Assembly (NCBI RefSeq): GCF_030272695.1 | Contig: NZ_JARFYN010000005.1 | Location: 141,657-205,656, forward strand | Direction: 5' to 3' | Source of the DNA: Martinezella calliandrae | GTDB taxonomy: Bacteria > Pseudomonadota > Alphaproteobacteria > Rhizobiales > Rhizobiaceae | DNA: 64,000 bases | Part shown: one piece after another, positions 37,001-44,261 of the stretch | Layout of the letters: each line of letters begins with the position of its first letter | Position numbering within the stretch: position 1 is the stretch's first letter | Program-made: the position numbers and the translations under genes | The notes under the pieces: model-generated | Seen by the model: only the letters and a program-made list of their open reading frames with translations | What the model was told of the DNA's origin: nothing | Databases searched by the model: none

Positions 37001-39011
37001 CACCGTAACCGCGCTTGGCAGCCTGTCGCTGCGGGTAACCAGCGACGGCCAAGGGCGAAAGACATCGCAGTTGGCCATCGCGGCGGATGGCAGCTCTGTG
37101 ACCACCAACTATGATGCCGCCAGCGGTCAGACGCTGAGTGTTTCCAATGCGAACAAGGCGGGCATCCTGACCAGTGCGGTTCTCTATGATCCGCTCAACG
37201 CCAATCCTTGGACAAGAGTCGAACAGTCCTTCGATGCGACTGGCAAGAAGACGCTCGAAAAGCAATACAACGACGATGGCACGCGGACCGAGATCACGTT
37301 CTACACGCCGACAGGCGCCCAGCAACATATCGATTATTTCAACACAGCAGGCGTCCGCACTAATAGCATCGAGTACGACGTGACAAACGCGAACGCTTGG
37401 GCAAACTACCAGCTTTCCTATGACGGCGCCGGACGCGTAACCCAGCAGATCAATCATATGGATGATGGTCGGACCGGTGTTTACAACTACGATCCGAGCA
37501 ACAGCCAACCATGGTCAGCCTACATTCAGATCTACGATGCGGCAGGTCGACTGACGAGCATCGAACAGGACAATGACGACGGATCGAAAGTTACCGACAT
37601 CTATGATGCCGGGAATACGGCGGCTTGGTCACACATCGCAAACTGGTATGACGCCAGTGGCCGGATGTTCCAGGAGGCCGACTATATGGATGACCGGACA
37701 AGCGGCGTTTACAATTTCGATGTCGCCAACACCCAGCCCTGGTGGCGCTATGCCCAAAATTTTAATGCGGCTGGGCAGGCAACGTATGTTGAGCAGGATA
37801 ATGACGACGGCTCGCACTTTGCCGTCACCTATGACCCGACCAACGCACAACCCTGGTCACGTGTTGAGCAAAGCTTCGACGCCGCCGGACGGCTCACCGT
37901 CCAAAACAATTTCAACGACGACGGCACTCGGAATGCCTACATCTACGATGTCACGAATGTGCAGCCCTGGTCATCGCTGGTCCAGATATTCAACACTGCC
38001 GGCCAGATGACAAACCAGTACCAGTACAACGATGATGGCGGGCAGGTTCAATATGCCTTCGATGTCAACAATACGCAGGGCTGGTCTTACATCGCCAATG
38101 TCTACACAGCGAGCTCACAGCTCGTGACCGCCTATGTCTATAGCGACGATGCCAGCAAGTGGACGATCACCTCGTATGACGTCAACCACAACCAACCATG
38201 GACCTCGCTGGTCCAGAACTTCATCAATTCGGGGCACATCACGACCGCCACGTCCAATAACGATGACGGCAGCTACACGAACTATCAATACAACAGTTCC
38301 GGGACGCTGATCGCTTGGCAACGGTATGCCTTTGGTAGCGGTGGTGGCGGCGGCAGCTCCGGCTATCACATGATCGATCAGTGGCCGCAACCGAGTTACG
38401 GCGGTCACGGGCCGGTGCTGCTCGACCTCAACGGCGACGGTCATATCGATCTGCGACCGATCGACGAGAATGCGCTGGCGACGGGGTCGTCGGTCACCTT
38501 CGATTGGAATGCCGACGGCGCTCGGGATGGAACGGCCTGGGTCGGTCCTCAGGACGGCTTCCTGGCGATCGATCTCGGGAAGGACGGTCAGGCTGGTCCC
38601 GATGGTGTCATCGACCAGGCGAAGGAACTGTCCTTCTCGATGTGGGCGACCGATGATCAGGTTGCCGCCAATGGCGGCTCGGTCTCCGACCTCGACGGTC
38701 TGCGGCTGGTCTTCGACAGCAACCACGACAATGTCCTAGATGCGAACGATGACCGCTGGAGCGAGTTCCGCGTCTGGCGCGATGCCAACCAGAACGGTGT
38801 CGTGGATGACGGCGAATTGCTGACGATGTCGGACGCCGGCATCAAGCTCATCAATCTTCTGCCGACGCCGGATGGCAGCCAGTCGTTCGCCGACGGATCG
38901 GCGATCACCGGCACGAGTTCATATCAGACCAGCGACGGCACAACGCGGTATCTTGTTGGCGATGCGTCGCTTGCCTACCAGGCGGCAATTCCGCAGCAGA
39001 ACGCCGCCTGA
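31008..39011 (+). CDS. Giant calcium-binding repeat protein, type I secretion substrate
   Basis: 2667-residue protein with no Sec signal, followed by ABC and HlyD genes, hence a likely type I substrate. Order of parts: an N-terminal segment with glycine-zipper-like hydrophobic helices (about 85-140), a Gly/Ser linker (about 235-330), a calcium-loop domain (about 405-560; GVLVFDADGDGKISSSKEF, FDTNGNGKLDAGD), and about two dozen divergent repeats of roughly 55 residues (about 560-2030), many with a DxDGDGxxD loop. Then come about ten repeats of roughly 38 residues with PW and NDDG signatures (about 2055-2430), a Gly hinge and a second calcium-loop domain related to the first (about 2465-2667; LLDLNGDGHIDLRP, FDSNHDNVLDANDD). 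GTG start, with AGGAGA upstream. It is probably a surface adhesin or exoprotein; a toxin activity is not excluded. Confidence 0.88.
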   Translation: MTDSAHGFNDPNTLGSVSNFASGIAAALTGLNNYLDQLAERFPNLEIDIGSFSTVMSRSAKAVSIFGGYLDYRSFRAVGYGDKTSLALASGTFLASSVAGNVAAAMIGGILADTAAALFAGPVLVGAASFAAGYGISYVVHSWFPGTAPATGNIDPKSTSYGGSTPVGIPSALPTDTPLGASSVTGSLVGQQQGQAVVTYAPTDLSKLTIAPTPVTPVMPSVPATATDFSSDPFHGIFGPTDSSSSYGGGRGGSDNSSGSSGAGGSGGGAPGGVGGQSGANGSHSGSGGTHSSGTPSGSAHPVGTSGATTGVNGGSPTGNASSLGYGSPTSSARYNYTDDNGVHRSGTLYSYSGGTQIAIGDDGRISRSDLNGYDGDFRPGPVNGVSIDKGDPNANDTDNNDSDGEPVLLDLSGNGLNVNTLSSSSQFVNIDGDSYQHRTAWAGNGTGVLVFDADGDGKISSSKEFAFTQWDPTATGDLEAIKDVFDTNGNGKLDAGDAQWSKFKVMVNGQLVSLDSLGITSIDLTPKGSGQTFSDGSAITGTTTYTKSDGSTGAVGDAVLASDTNGYIVSSTVVTNADSSKTNTILAYNADGSLAFQNLVTTSNDGNSVQTQYDDDGNGTYDRSQTDVTTVDASGVRTRVISNFNADGSLVDKTTTVTSADHLTVSGTLDQDGDGKIDQSQVFVTYADGSTSTTIKALSAAGTVLAETLVQASADGLSKTTETDINGDGTYEDVVTDVTVLAADGSRTRTVNDSSANGTLLSSVTTATSADNHSKTATSDLDGNGTVDRNDQTLTTIAANGDVTTVLTTTNGDGSARGTVTTVATANGLSKTVSTDITGDGAADVVDSDVTTVATDGTRTETLQENSASGIVLSKSVTVTSVDGKTKTISVDANGDGATDKLTSTTVAADGSTSQTDSILNPNGTLVSKTTTSSSADGLSKTISTDLNGDGVSDRVTTDTIVAASGGDRTETVTVKSASGSVLGTSVTTTSADSLTQTVQTDVNGDGVFDRTVTDTIVLGSGGTRQETVATKSGDGTLQQQTVTLISADRQTTTVTTDSDGDGHMDNTSVKVVAANGSQATTTTATSADGVMHGKTVTTISADGLTTTIAGDLNGDGATDVTTVDQTVINADGSHTETVTATSSNGTLLSKTTSVVSGNGLTTTVQKDVNGDGVVDTTTIHASILNSSGSTTTTTSDYLGTTLADQTKTVTSANGLVVTTSYDYDGNDTFDRVATSSKTLNADGSTSETDSVTTATGTLISNMTSTATADGKTVTSQVDLDGDGKNDIKTTAVVDATGQTTKTVETYKTGTTTLSSRAVTVASANGLSTTSSSDLDGDGVYELVTTDVIALNADGSKTETISKFSTGSVLSSLTTVTTSGNGLSTQTNWADATGATVRSGSDVTINNADGSTTETLSYFKAGGALESKTITSVDAQGLTTTVTSDIDGDAIVDQKSTTTKNADGSVTKVLSDLTSTGTTSHTTTITTSADGLTRTFDFDTDGNGVTNTRLADTTVLNANGSKTNTEKRYEADVNGQLVLKDTTVVDTSADGLTVTTKWDQTGSGTFTKSRTDATVLNADGSKTETVSYFTGSTLTSRYLTKTSANGLSVTTQADPTGSGTYSETSTDITVINVNGTSTRTVSDAKADGSAISTITTTTSADGRVLSTNEQRTGLATQNVSDTIEVLADGAKRETVATTDASGKLIDKTVTLTSADKLTVTIDRDANGDGVVDQHQQTVVANSSIVTSTVTDYKTAGVKADSSTSTKSANGLQTTINWDLDGNGTNDRQRVQVDTNNADGSKTTVISDTDLTTGKLATKTTIQLSSDGTVRTTSKDVDGDGTVDQTETLTTDTTGASVSVLTNNATARSATYLLSGQAYWKQAIAAKVETDSAADGITKMIKYDYDGDGVFEVVMQSLREIDGSVATTVTETNSAGTVIAKGTVTTSPDGLVTVLSKDSNNDGVIDHTETAVTHADGSITLTKVDRNASGAVTQTVVDTVTALGSLSLRVTSDGQGRKTSQLAIAADGSSVTTNYDAASGQTLSVSNANKAGILTSAVLYDPLNANPWTRVEQSFDATGKKTLEKQYNDDGTRTEITFYTPTGAQQHIDYFNTAGVRTNSIEYDVTNANAWANYQLSYDGAGRVTQQINHMDDGRTGVYNYDPSNSQPWSAYIQIYDAAGRLTSIEQDNDDGSKVTDIYDAGNTAAWSHIANWYDASGRMFQEADYMDDRTSGVYNFDVANTQPWWRYAQNFNAAGQATYVEQDNDDGSHFAVTYDPTNAQPWSRVEQSFDAAGRLTVQNNFNDDGTRNAYIYDVTNVQPWSSLVQIFNTAGQMTNQYQYNDDGGQVQYAFDVNNTQGWSYIANVYTASSQLVTAYVYSDDASKWTITSYDVNHNQPWTSLVQNFINSGHITTATSNNDDGSYTNYQYNSSGTLIAWQRYAFGSGGGGGSSGYHMIDQWPQPSYGGHGPVLLDLNGDGHIDLRPIDENALATGSSVTFDWNADGARDGTAWVGPQDGFLAIDLGKDGQAGPDGVIDQAKELSFSMWATDDQVAANGGSVSDLDGLRLVFDSNHDNVLDANDDRWSEFRVWRDANQNGVVDDGELLTMSDAGIKLINLLPTPDGSQSFADGSAITGTSSYQTSDGTTRYLVGDASLAYQAAIPQQNAA
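32689..37100 (+). repeat. Tandem coding repeats, about 165 bp unit
   Basis: The central coding part is built of about two dozen units of 53-58 codons. Each has the pattern TSADGL...TD-NGDG--D...NADGS-TETV. Units have diverged in sequence but keep the calcium loop and the NADGS turn. Confidence 0.85.
37178..38330 (+). repeat. Tandem coding repeats, about 115 bp unit
   Basis: About ten units of 38-39 codons with the pattern YD--N-QPWS----YDAAGR-T----NDDG. They resemble YD-type repeats in spacing of aromatic residues, and are distinct from the preceding longer units. Confidence 0.8.
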
Positions 39012-39037
39012 GGGCTGATCATCCACCGTCGGTGATG

Positions 39038-39058
39038 CCGAGCCTTTCAACGGCTCGG
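39038..39058 (+). terminator. Hairpin after the giant gene
   Basis: CCGAGCC and GGCTCGG form a seven-base perfect stem with a seven-base loop, 27 bases after the stop. No T-tract follows. It may reduce read-through or protect the transcript, setting the export genes at a lower level. Confidence 0.5.
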
Positions 39059-39076
39059 TAGCGCCTCCTGTATCGC

Positions 39077-39136
39077 GTGAGCCTACTTTACAATGGACAA
39101 CACCGCCCTCGCCGAACTCGAGCAAGCGCCCGCAGA
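39077..39136 (+). repeat. Imperfect direct repeat, copy 1
   Basis: From GTGAGCCT through the ATGGACAACACC and CTCGCCGAACTCGAGCAAGCG stretches, this copies the 5' end of the ABC transporter gene at 39772 with scattered changes and one extra base. It lies directly before the small periplasmic protein gene. Confidence 0.7.
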
Positions 39137-39182
39137 TGTGCAGAGCGCTGGAGGCATCGAGATCCTTTCATTGACGGCGATC

Positions 39183-39704
39183 ATGAAAAGGATAATCCGC
39201 GCCACAATGGCCATCATGACAGCGTTGACGTGTGGAGTTGCGCGCGCCGATTCCAACGACTGCCGACCGATTACAGAGGCGATCGGGAAGCTAAATTCTG
39301 CTGCTCAGTTTCAGCAAAAGGGCATCATCACCGCCATCGATACCGGCAAGTCGTATTCTCACGATTATCTCGTCTCCGGCGACAAAGAGTATGAGCGTGA
39401 AGATAACCGGCCTTGGACGGTCGGTGTTCGCCAGCCTATTCAATTGGTTATTGATGGCAAGTCCACTGTTTCAGAGTGTAGCCGTGATGGGGTGGAGCGG
39501 CTGGGCGATGTTTCGGCAATCGTCTACACCTACAAGCGTCTCACGCCTGGTCATCTTGTAAGGGATGTCAGGCTTTGGGTTACCGAAAGCACCGGCAAAC
39601 CTCTTCAGACGGAGATAAGCATCGAGGCTGACACCAGCCGCAAAGGCAAGTTCACGTTCAGCTATGATCCAAATGCAGCTTTGCCGATGGGCGGGGATCA
39701 ATGA
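39183..39704 (+). CDS. Periplasmic protein of unknown function in type I secretion locus
   Basis: 173-residue exported protein. The signal peptide is KRIIRATMAIMTALTCGVAR with probable cleavage before DSNDCRP. The mature part is beta-rich (GIITAIDTGKSYSHDYLVSG, RQPIQLVIDGKSTVSECSRD, VSAIVYTYKRLTPGHLVRDV) with two cysteines that may pair. The pattern recalls LolA/LppX-like half-barrels, but I cannot name a family. A longer frame from 39093 exists, yet its first 30 residues come from the duplicated start of the ABC transporter gene, so I choose the ATG at 39183. It lies between the giant protein and its exporter. Confidence 0.65.
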   Translation: MKRIIRATMAIMTALTCGVARADSNDCRPITEAIGKLNSAAQFQQKGIITAIDTGKSYSHDYLVSGDKEYEREDNRPWTVGVRQPIQLVIDGKSTVSECSRDGVERLGDVSAIVYTYKRLTPGHLVRDVRLWVTESTGKPLQTEISIEADTSRKGKFTFSYDPNAALPMGGDQ

Positions 39705-39771
39705 GTAGGTACGAAAGAGTGGGCTGCATGTTGGCTGTTGACAATCGCACATCTCGGCTACCCTCCAGCGT

Positions 39772-39832
39772 GTGAGCCTGACACTCATGGTCAACACCAC
39801 ACTCGCCGAAGCCGAGCAGGCGCCGACCCCTT
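39772..39832 (+). repeat. Imperfect direct repeat, copy 2 (5' end of the ABC gene)
   Basis: Second copy of the sequence at 39077: GTGAGCCT, ATGGTCAACACC and CTCGCCGAAGCCGAGCAGGCG. In this copy it encodes the first residues of the exporter. Confidence 0.7.
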
Positions 39833-41973
39833 CAATGGACGAAGTCAAGCGTCCGGACAGCGGTCTGGCGGCGATTGCGGCGATCGCAGGCTATTATCGC
39901 ATTGCCTCTAATCCGGATGTTCTGGCACGCGACCTGGCTCTTTCGGGTGTCGCCGGCCGCAACGACCTTCTGCGCGCGGCAAAACTGGTTGGGCTGAAGG
40001 CGAAGCATGTCGAGATTCACACCGATGCCCGCCTCGGGACACTTCCGACACCCGCCATCGTCTGCCTGACCAATGGCCGCTTTGGCGTCTTCGGCGGTGT
40101 AACGCCCGATGGGACCTACCGGATCATCGATCCCGCCGACTTTTCCAGCCGCAATCTCGGATCACACGAGGTGTTGGCCGAGACCGCGGGGCATTTCATT
40201 CTGCTGCAGCGGCGCTTGGCAGGGCCGGGGTCTTCGAGAGGGAATTTCGGGTTCCGTTGGTTTCTGCCGTCGATCTGGCGTTATCGCCATGCCTTTGGCC
40301 ACGTCCTGCTGGCCTCGCTGATCGTGCAGATCTTCGCGCTGGTGACACCACTATTCTTCCAGGTGGTTGTCGACAAGGTTCTTGCCCATCGCAGCTATTC
40401 AACCTTGATCGTATTGGTCATCGGCTTGGCAGCGGTCGGGTTGTTCGATGTCGTCCTACAGTATCTCAGAACCTATGCGCTGTCGCATACGACCAACCGT
40501 ATCGACGTCGAACTTGGCCGTCGCCTGTTCCGGCACCTCTTGAACCTACCGCTTTCCTATTTCGAGACTCGGGCGACTGGTCAGACGATCGCGCGTGTCC
40601 GCGAGCTGGAAACGATTCGGAATTTTTTGACGGGGCAGGGGCTGTTTTCCGGTCTTGATCTCATTTTCACGGTCGTCTTCATCTTCGTGCTGTTTTCCTA
40701 TTCGTCCAAGCTTGCCTGGATCGTCATCGCCTCGATCCCCTTCTATCTGGCGATAGGTTTTCTGGTGCGGCCATTCCTGAAGGAGAAGATCGACGAGAAG
40801 TTCGAGCGCGGCGCCTATAGTCAGCAGCTCCTTGTCGAGACGGTCGTTGGCGTCCAGACCCTGAAGGCCGCGGCCGTCGAGCCGGTGGTCTCGGCACAAT
40901 GGGAGGAGCGGCTTGCCGGGTATGTGCAATCATCGTTCCTGACAACGATGCTGGCCGCCAAGGGCCAGAACGCCATCCAATACGTGAACAAGATCACCTC
41001 GGCGGCTCTGCTGTTGTTCGGGGCCCAGGCAGTCATCAATGGCGAGCTGACGGTTGGCGGACTGGTGGCCTTCAACATGATCGCCGGGCAGGTGTCGCAG
41101 CCGATCCTGCGTCTGTCACAGCTCTGGCAGGATTTCCAGCAGGTGCAGGTGTCGGTTGCCCGCCTTGCCGACATCCTCAACGCGCCTCCGGAGCCGCGGC
41201 CGGAAGTATCCGTCAGCCTGCCGAAGCCGAGAGGGGCGATCGCCTTCAAGGGTGTGAATTTCCGCTATTCCGCCGACGGCCAGGATGTGCTCAGAGACAT
41301 CACCTTCTCGGTGCGGCCCGGCGAAGTGATTGGCATCGTCGGACCATCCGGATCGGGCAAGTCGACGCTCACCAAGTTGGTGCAGCGCTTCTATATTCCC
41401 AACCGCGGCCAGGTCTTCGTCGATGGCCAGGACATCGCCCAGGTCGATCCTGCTTGGCTGCGCTCGAATATCGGTGTCGTCCTGCAGGAGAACATGCTGT
41501 TCAACCGGACGATCCATGACAACATCTGCCTGGTGAATCCGTCGATGTCGCGGGCGGCGGCAATGCAGATGGCGCGGCTGTCGGGCGCTGATGAATTCAT
41601 CGCCAAGCTGCCGAAGGGCTACGACACCTTGATCGAGGAACGCGGCGCCAATCTTTCCGGCGGCCAGCGGCAGCGGCTGGCGATCGCACGAGCACTGGCG
41701 ACCAACCCCCCCATCCTCATTCTCGACGAGGCAACCAGCGCGCTCGACTACGAAAGCGAGCGCATCATTCTTGCCAACATGCGCGAGATCGTCAAAGGCA
41801 GGACGGTGATCATCATCGCCCATCGCCTGGCGACCGTCCGGCACTGCGATCGCATCATCGGCATGAAGGATGGGCGCATCATCGAAGAGGGCAATCACGA
41901 CAGCCTGTTGAACCGGGCAAATGGTCTCTACGCCCATCTCTGGCAGTTGCAGACGGGGCTTAGCCAGGTATGA
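39787..41973 (+). CDS. Type I secretion ABC transporter with inactive C39-like domain (HlyB type)
   Basis: 728-residue inner-membrane exporter, permease and ATPase in one chain. Residues 1-140 form a C39-like domain (DSGLAAIAAIAGYYR) in which the catalytic Cys is replaced and the His is absent. It is therefore a non-cleaving docking domain as in HlyB, fitting a substrate without a double-glycine leader. Six transmembrane helices follow (starting HAFGHVLLASLIVQIFALVT). The ATPase has Walker A GPSGSGKST, signature LSGGQRQRLAIARAL, Walker B ILILDEATSALD and the H-loop IIAHR. The GTG at 39772 is an alternative start. The stop overlaps the HlyD gene as ATGA. Confidence 0.93.
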   Translation: MVNTTLAEAEQAPTPSMDEVKRPDSGLAAIAAIAGYYRIASNPDVLARDLALSGVAGRNDLLRAAKLVGLKAKHVEIHTDARLGTLPTPAIVCLTNGRFGVFGGVTPDGTYRIIDPADFSSRNLGSHEVLAETAGHFILLQRRLAGPGSSRGNFGFRWFLPSIWRYRHAFGHVLLASLIVQIFALVTPLFFQVVVDKVLAHRSYSTLIVLVIGLAAVGLFDVVLQYLRTYALSHTTNRIDVELGRRLFRHLLNLPLSYFETRATGQTIARVRELETIRNFLTGQGLFSGLDLIFTVVFIFVLFSYSSKLAWIVIASIPFYLAIGFLVRPFLKEKIDEKFERGAYSQQLLVETVVGVQTLKAAAVEPVVSAQWEERLAGYVQSSFLTTMLAAKGQNAIQYVNKITSAALLLFGAQAVINGELTVGGLVAFNMIAGQVSQPILRLSQLWQDFQQVQVSVARLADILNAPPEPRPEVSVSLPKPRGAIAFKGVNFRYSADGQDVLRDITFSVRPGEVIGIVGPSGSGKSTLTKLVQRFYIPNRGQVFVDGQDIAQVDPAWLRSNIGVVLQENMLFNRTIHDNICLVNPSMSRAAAMQMARLSGADEFIAKLPKGYDTLIEERGANLSGGQRQRLAIARALATNPPILILDEATSALDYESERIILANMREIVKGRTVIIIAHRLATVRHCDRIIGMKDGRIIEEGNHDSLLNRANGLYAHLWQLQTGLSQV

Positions 41974-43445
41974 ACCAGGTCATCAAGCCCCCGAAACGAC
42001 CAAGGCGACCACGCCGCACCAGGATCGAAAATGAGTTTCTGCCGGCGGCCCTTGAGATTCTCGAGACGCCACCCTCTCCGATCCGCACCGCCTTCATCTG
42101 GTTCATCGCCGTCGTTGTCGTCAGTACGTTAGTGTGGAGCTATCTTGGCACCTTTGACATCGTCTCGACGGCACAGGGAAAACTGCAGCCGACGGGCCGC
42201 GTCAAGGTCATCCAGTCGCTGGAAGTCGGCAAGACGCGATCCATCCCGGTGGTCAACGGCTCGAAAGTGAAAGCGGGCGATGTCGTCGTCGATCTCGACG
42301 ATACCGAGCTCAAATCAGACGAGGATGGATTGACTGTCAATCTGCAGGCATTGCACGCTGAAATCATGCGACGCGATGCGGCGCTGACACTTGCGAGCAA
42401 CTGGCTCGTGGGTGATATCTGGACCGGCAACCGCATAGTGCCAACAGCCCCATTGTCATTTCCTGCTGATACGCCCGACAATATTCGTGCGCGAGAACAG
42501 ACGATCTTCGCGGCCGACCTAGCCCAGCTCGACGCCAACCTCGACAATCTCGCCGCCCAGCGCACCCAGCAGACGGCGACCATCGAGCGGCTCGGCGCGA
42601 CAATCGATGCCCACAGAATCCTGATTGCGACGCTTACTGAACGCGTTGCGATGCGCTCGACCCTGGTTGATGAGTCGGCCGGCTCGAAATCCGGCGTCAT
42701 CGACGCGCTCGAGGCGCAGCAGAAGGAGGAAACCGATCTCGCAACGGAGGTCGGCCAACTCGCCGAGGCAAAAGCCGCACTGGCTGTTGCCACGAGCGAA
42801 GGAGAAAAGGCCTTGCGCGCGTTCATCGCGGACGACGCCGAGAAATTGGGCGATGCCTCGAAGCAGGCGGACGAACTGGACAAGCAACTGGTCAAGGCAC
42901 GGAAACGCCGCCAGTCGATGACGATTGAAAGTCCCATTGACGGCGTCGTCACCGCCTCAGCCATCACCACCATCGGCCAGGTCGTCAATCCCGGTTCCGA
43001 ACTGATGCGCATCGTGCCGGCCGATACCGCGCTCGAAATCGAAGCGTTCCTGCCAAACAGCGATATCGGCTTCGTTTCGGCTGGACAGGAGGCGGTGATC
43101 AAGGTCGAAGCCTTTCCGTTCACGCGTTATGGCGTGGTCCACGGCCATGTTACGTCCGTCGCCACAGACGCTGTTCCGGAGCCGGACGCGCAGCAGATGG
43201 AGGGCGAGCCCGCTAAGCAGCTTCAGAGTCTCATACCGGTCGGCAACGTGGAGCGGGTCCAGAACCTAGTCTTCCCCGTCACCGTCGGACCCGACACCAA
43301 GGTAATCAACGTCGATGGTGTGCTGCAACAGTTGTCGCCAGGCATGGCCGCGACCGTTGAGATCAAGACCGGCAAGCGGCGAATTCTGGAATATCTGTTC
43401 TCGCCGCTCGCCGAAGTTGCTTCCGAGGCAATGGAGGAGCGGTGA
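41970..43445 (+). CDS. HlyD family type I secretion periplasmic adaptor
   Basis: 491-residue membrane fusion protein that links the ABC exporter to an outer-membrane TolC-like channel. It has a short basic cytoplasmic tail, one transmembrane helix (TAFIWFIAVVVVSTLVWSYL), a lipoyl-like half (GRVKVIQSLEVGKTRSIPVV), a long coiled-coil hairpin (about 110-310, for example ALEAQQKEETDLATEVGQLA), the returning lipoyl half ESPIDGVVTASAITTIGQVV and a C-terminal beta barrel ending VDGVLQQLSPGMAATVEIKT. Start overlaps the ABC gene. No TolC gene is present in the window, so the outer channel must be encoded elsewhere. Confidence 0.93.
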   Translation: MNQVIKPPKRPRRPRRTRIENEFLPAALEILETPPSPIRTAFIWFIAVVVVSTLVWSYLGTFDIVSTAQGKLQPTGRVKVIQSLEVGKTRSIPVVNGSKVKAGDVVVDLDDTELKSDEDGLTVNLQALHAEIMRRDAALTLASNWLVGDIWTGNRIVPTAPLSFPADTPDNIRAREQTIFAADLAQLDANLDNLAAQRTQQTATIERLGATIDAHRILIATLTERVAMRSTLVDESAGSKSGVIDALEAQQKEETDLATEVGQLAEAKAALAVATSEGEKALRAFIADDAEKLGDASKQADELDKQLVKARKRRQSMTIESPIDGVVTASAITTIGQVVNPGSELMRIVPADTALEIEAFLPNSDIGFVSAGQEAVIKVEAFPFTRYGVVHGHVTSVATDAVPEPDAQQMEGEPAKQLQSLIPVGNVERVQNLVFPVTVGPDTKVINVDGVLQQLSPGMAATVEIKTGKRRILEYLFSPLAEVASEAMEER

Positions 43446-43668
43446 GCGAAGTTGGTGGTTCGCGCCTGGTAAAAGGACCGAGTACACCGTGCGAATCAAA
43501 GGCGTGCATCAGGCATGATGACCAATAGCGCTCGGCGTGCGACCCATGTACAAGCAGTTCTCGCTTAGATCGAAGCCGAATCCGCCCCGTTTCTTGGATC
43601 TGGGCTACTCCTATTTGCGCTCAAAGTGAATCGGTTCGCGCTGTCTCGTAGTGGTCTTCAGGCGTCGA

Positions 43669-43995
43669 TCAAGCGGGTAAACTCTCCGGCAGTAGCAAGA
43701 GCAGTTCGTCGTCGGGCAGCGGTCGCTGAAGCCGTTTTGCTTCCTCCCAGGGGGTGGTCATCCATAATTCGATTTCCTCCTGCGTTTTGAGGACAACGGG
43801 CATTGCCTTTTCGTGAATTTCGCCAACGGCCCTATTCGCCTCGGTTGTTAGAAAACCATACAGGTCGATCGTTACCTCCCCTTCCTTGACCTTCCGAACA
43901 GATCGCGACTGCGGCACCCATATGCCGGCAAAGGCCATGAGCGGCTGATCCTCGTCGCCGGCGAACCAGGCGTTCGGAACGCGACCTCCATCCAC
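43669..43995 (-). pseudogene. SRAP (YedK/HMCES-like) C-terminal fragment
   Basis: 108 codons matching the C-terminal half of SOS response-associated peptidases, which crosslink to abasic sites in single-stranded DNA: QPLMAFAGIWVPQSRS, YGFLTTEANRAVGEIHEKAM (with the conserved catalytic-region His in IHEKAMPV) and PWEEAKRLQRPLPDDEL. The N-terminal half with the catalytic Cys2 is absent, and no other frame upstream supplies it. A LexA-type box lies about 110 bases upstream on this strand, so the original promoter region may survive. Confidence 0.75.
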
Positions 43996-44101
43996 ACGAC
44001 GTCATTGGGCAAACATCTTCCTTCTCGTCTGTTGGCAGAGGAGCATTCATCGTTGATATTGGTCGGCAGAATTGATTGGCAACGAGTGTTGGCGTCAATT
44101 T

Positions 44102-44116
44102 GTTCTCATTATGTTC
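44102..44116 (-). promoter_or_regulatory. Alphaproteobacterial LexA (SOS) box
   Basis: GTTC-N7-GTTC on the plus strand, which is GAAC-N7-GAAC read on the minus strand: the direct-repeat SOS box of alphaproteobacteria. It lies upstream of the SRAP remnant. The TIGR04255 gene on the other strand, 150 bases away, could also be affected. Confidence 0.6.
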
Positions 44117-44261
44117 TCGTTCGCCCGAGAGTCAATACAGTCGTCGAGATTTCAAGTGTGCGGACGCGCGCGGCGGTCTTTGAGATTGAACGAGCGGCAT
44201 CTTGACACTTGCAGAGACGTATCGTTGATGCCGTAAAGGCAAACTGCGCTGTGGATGTGAA

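Noticed and set aside
32689..38330. Regularly spaced repeats considered as CRISPR or intergenic satellite
   Set aside because: The units are in frame within one coding sequence, have diverged at codon level and lack identical repeats separated by unique spacers.
37178..39011. Considered an Rhs/YD polymorphic toxin
   Set aside because: The YD-like repeats are only about ten units, no Rhs core cleavage motif is seen, and the C-terminus is another calcium-loop domain rather than a variable toxin tip.
40257..40658. Other-frame products inside the ABC and HlyD genes
   Set aside because: They are shadows of genes whose frames and motifs are complete.
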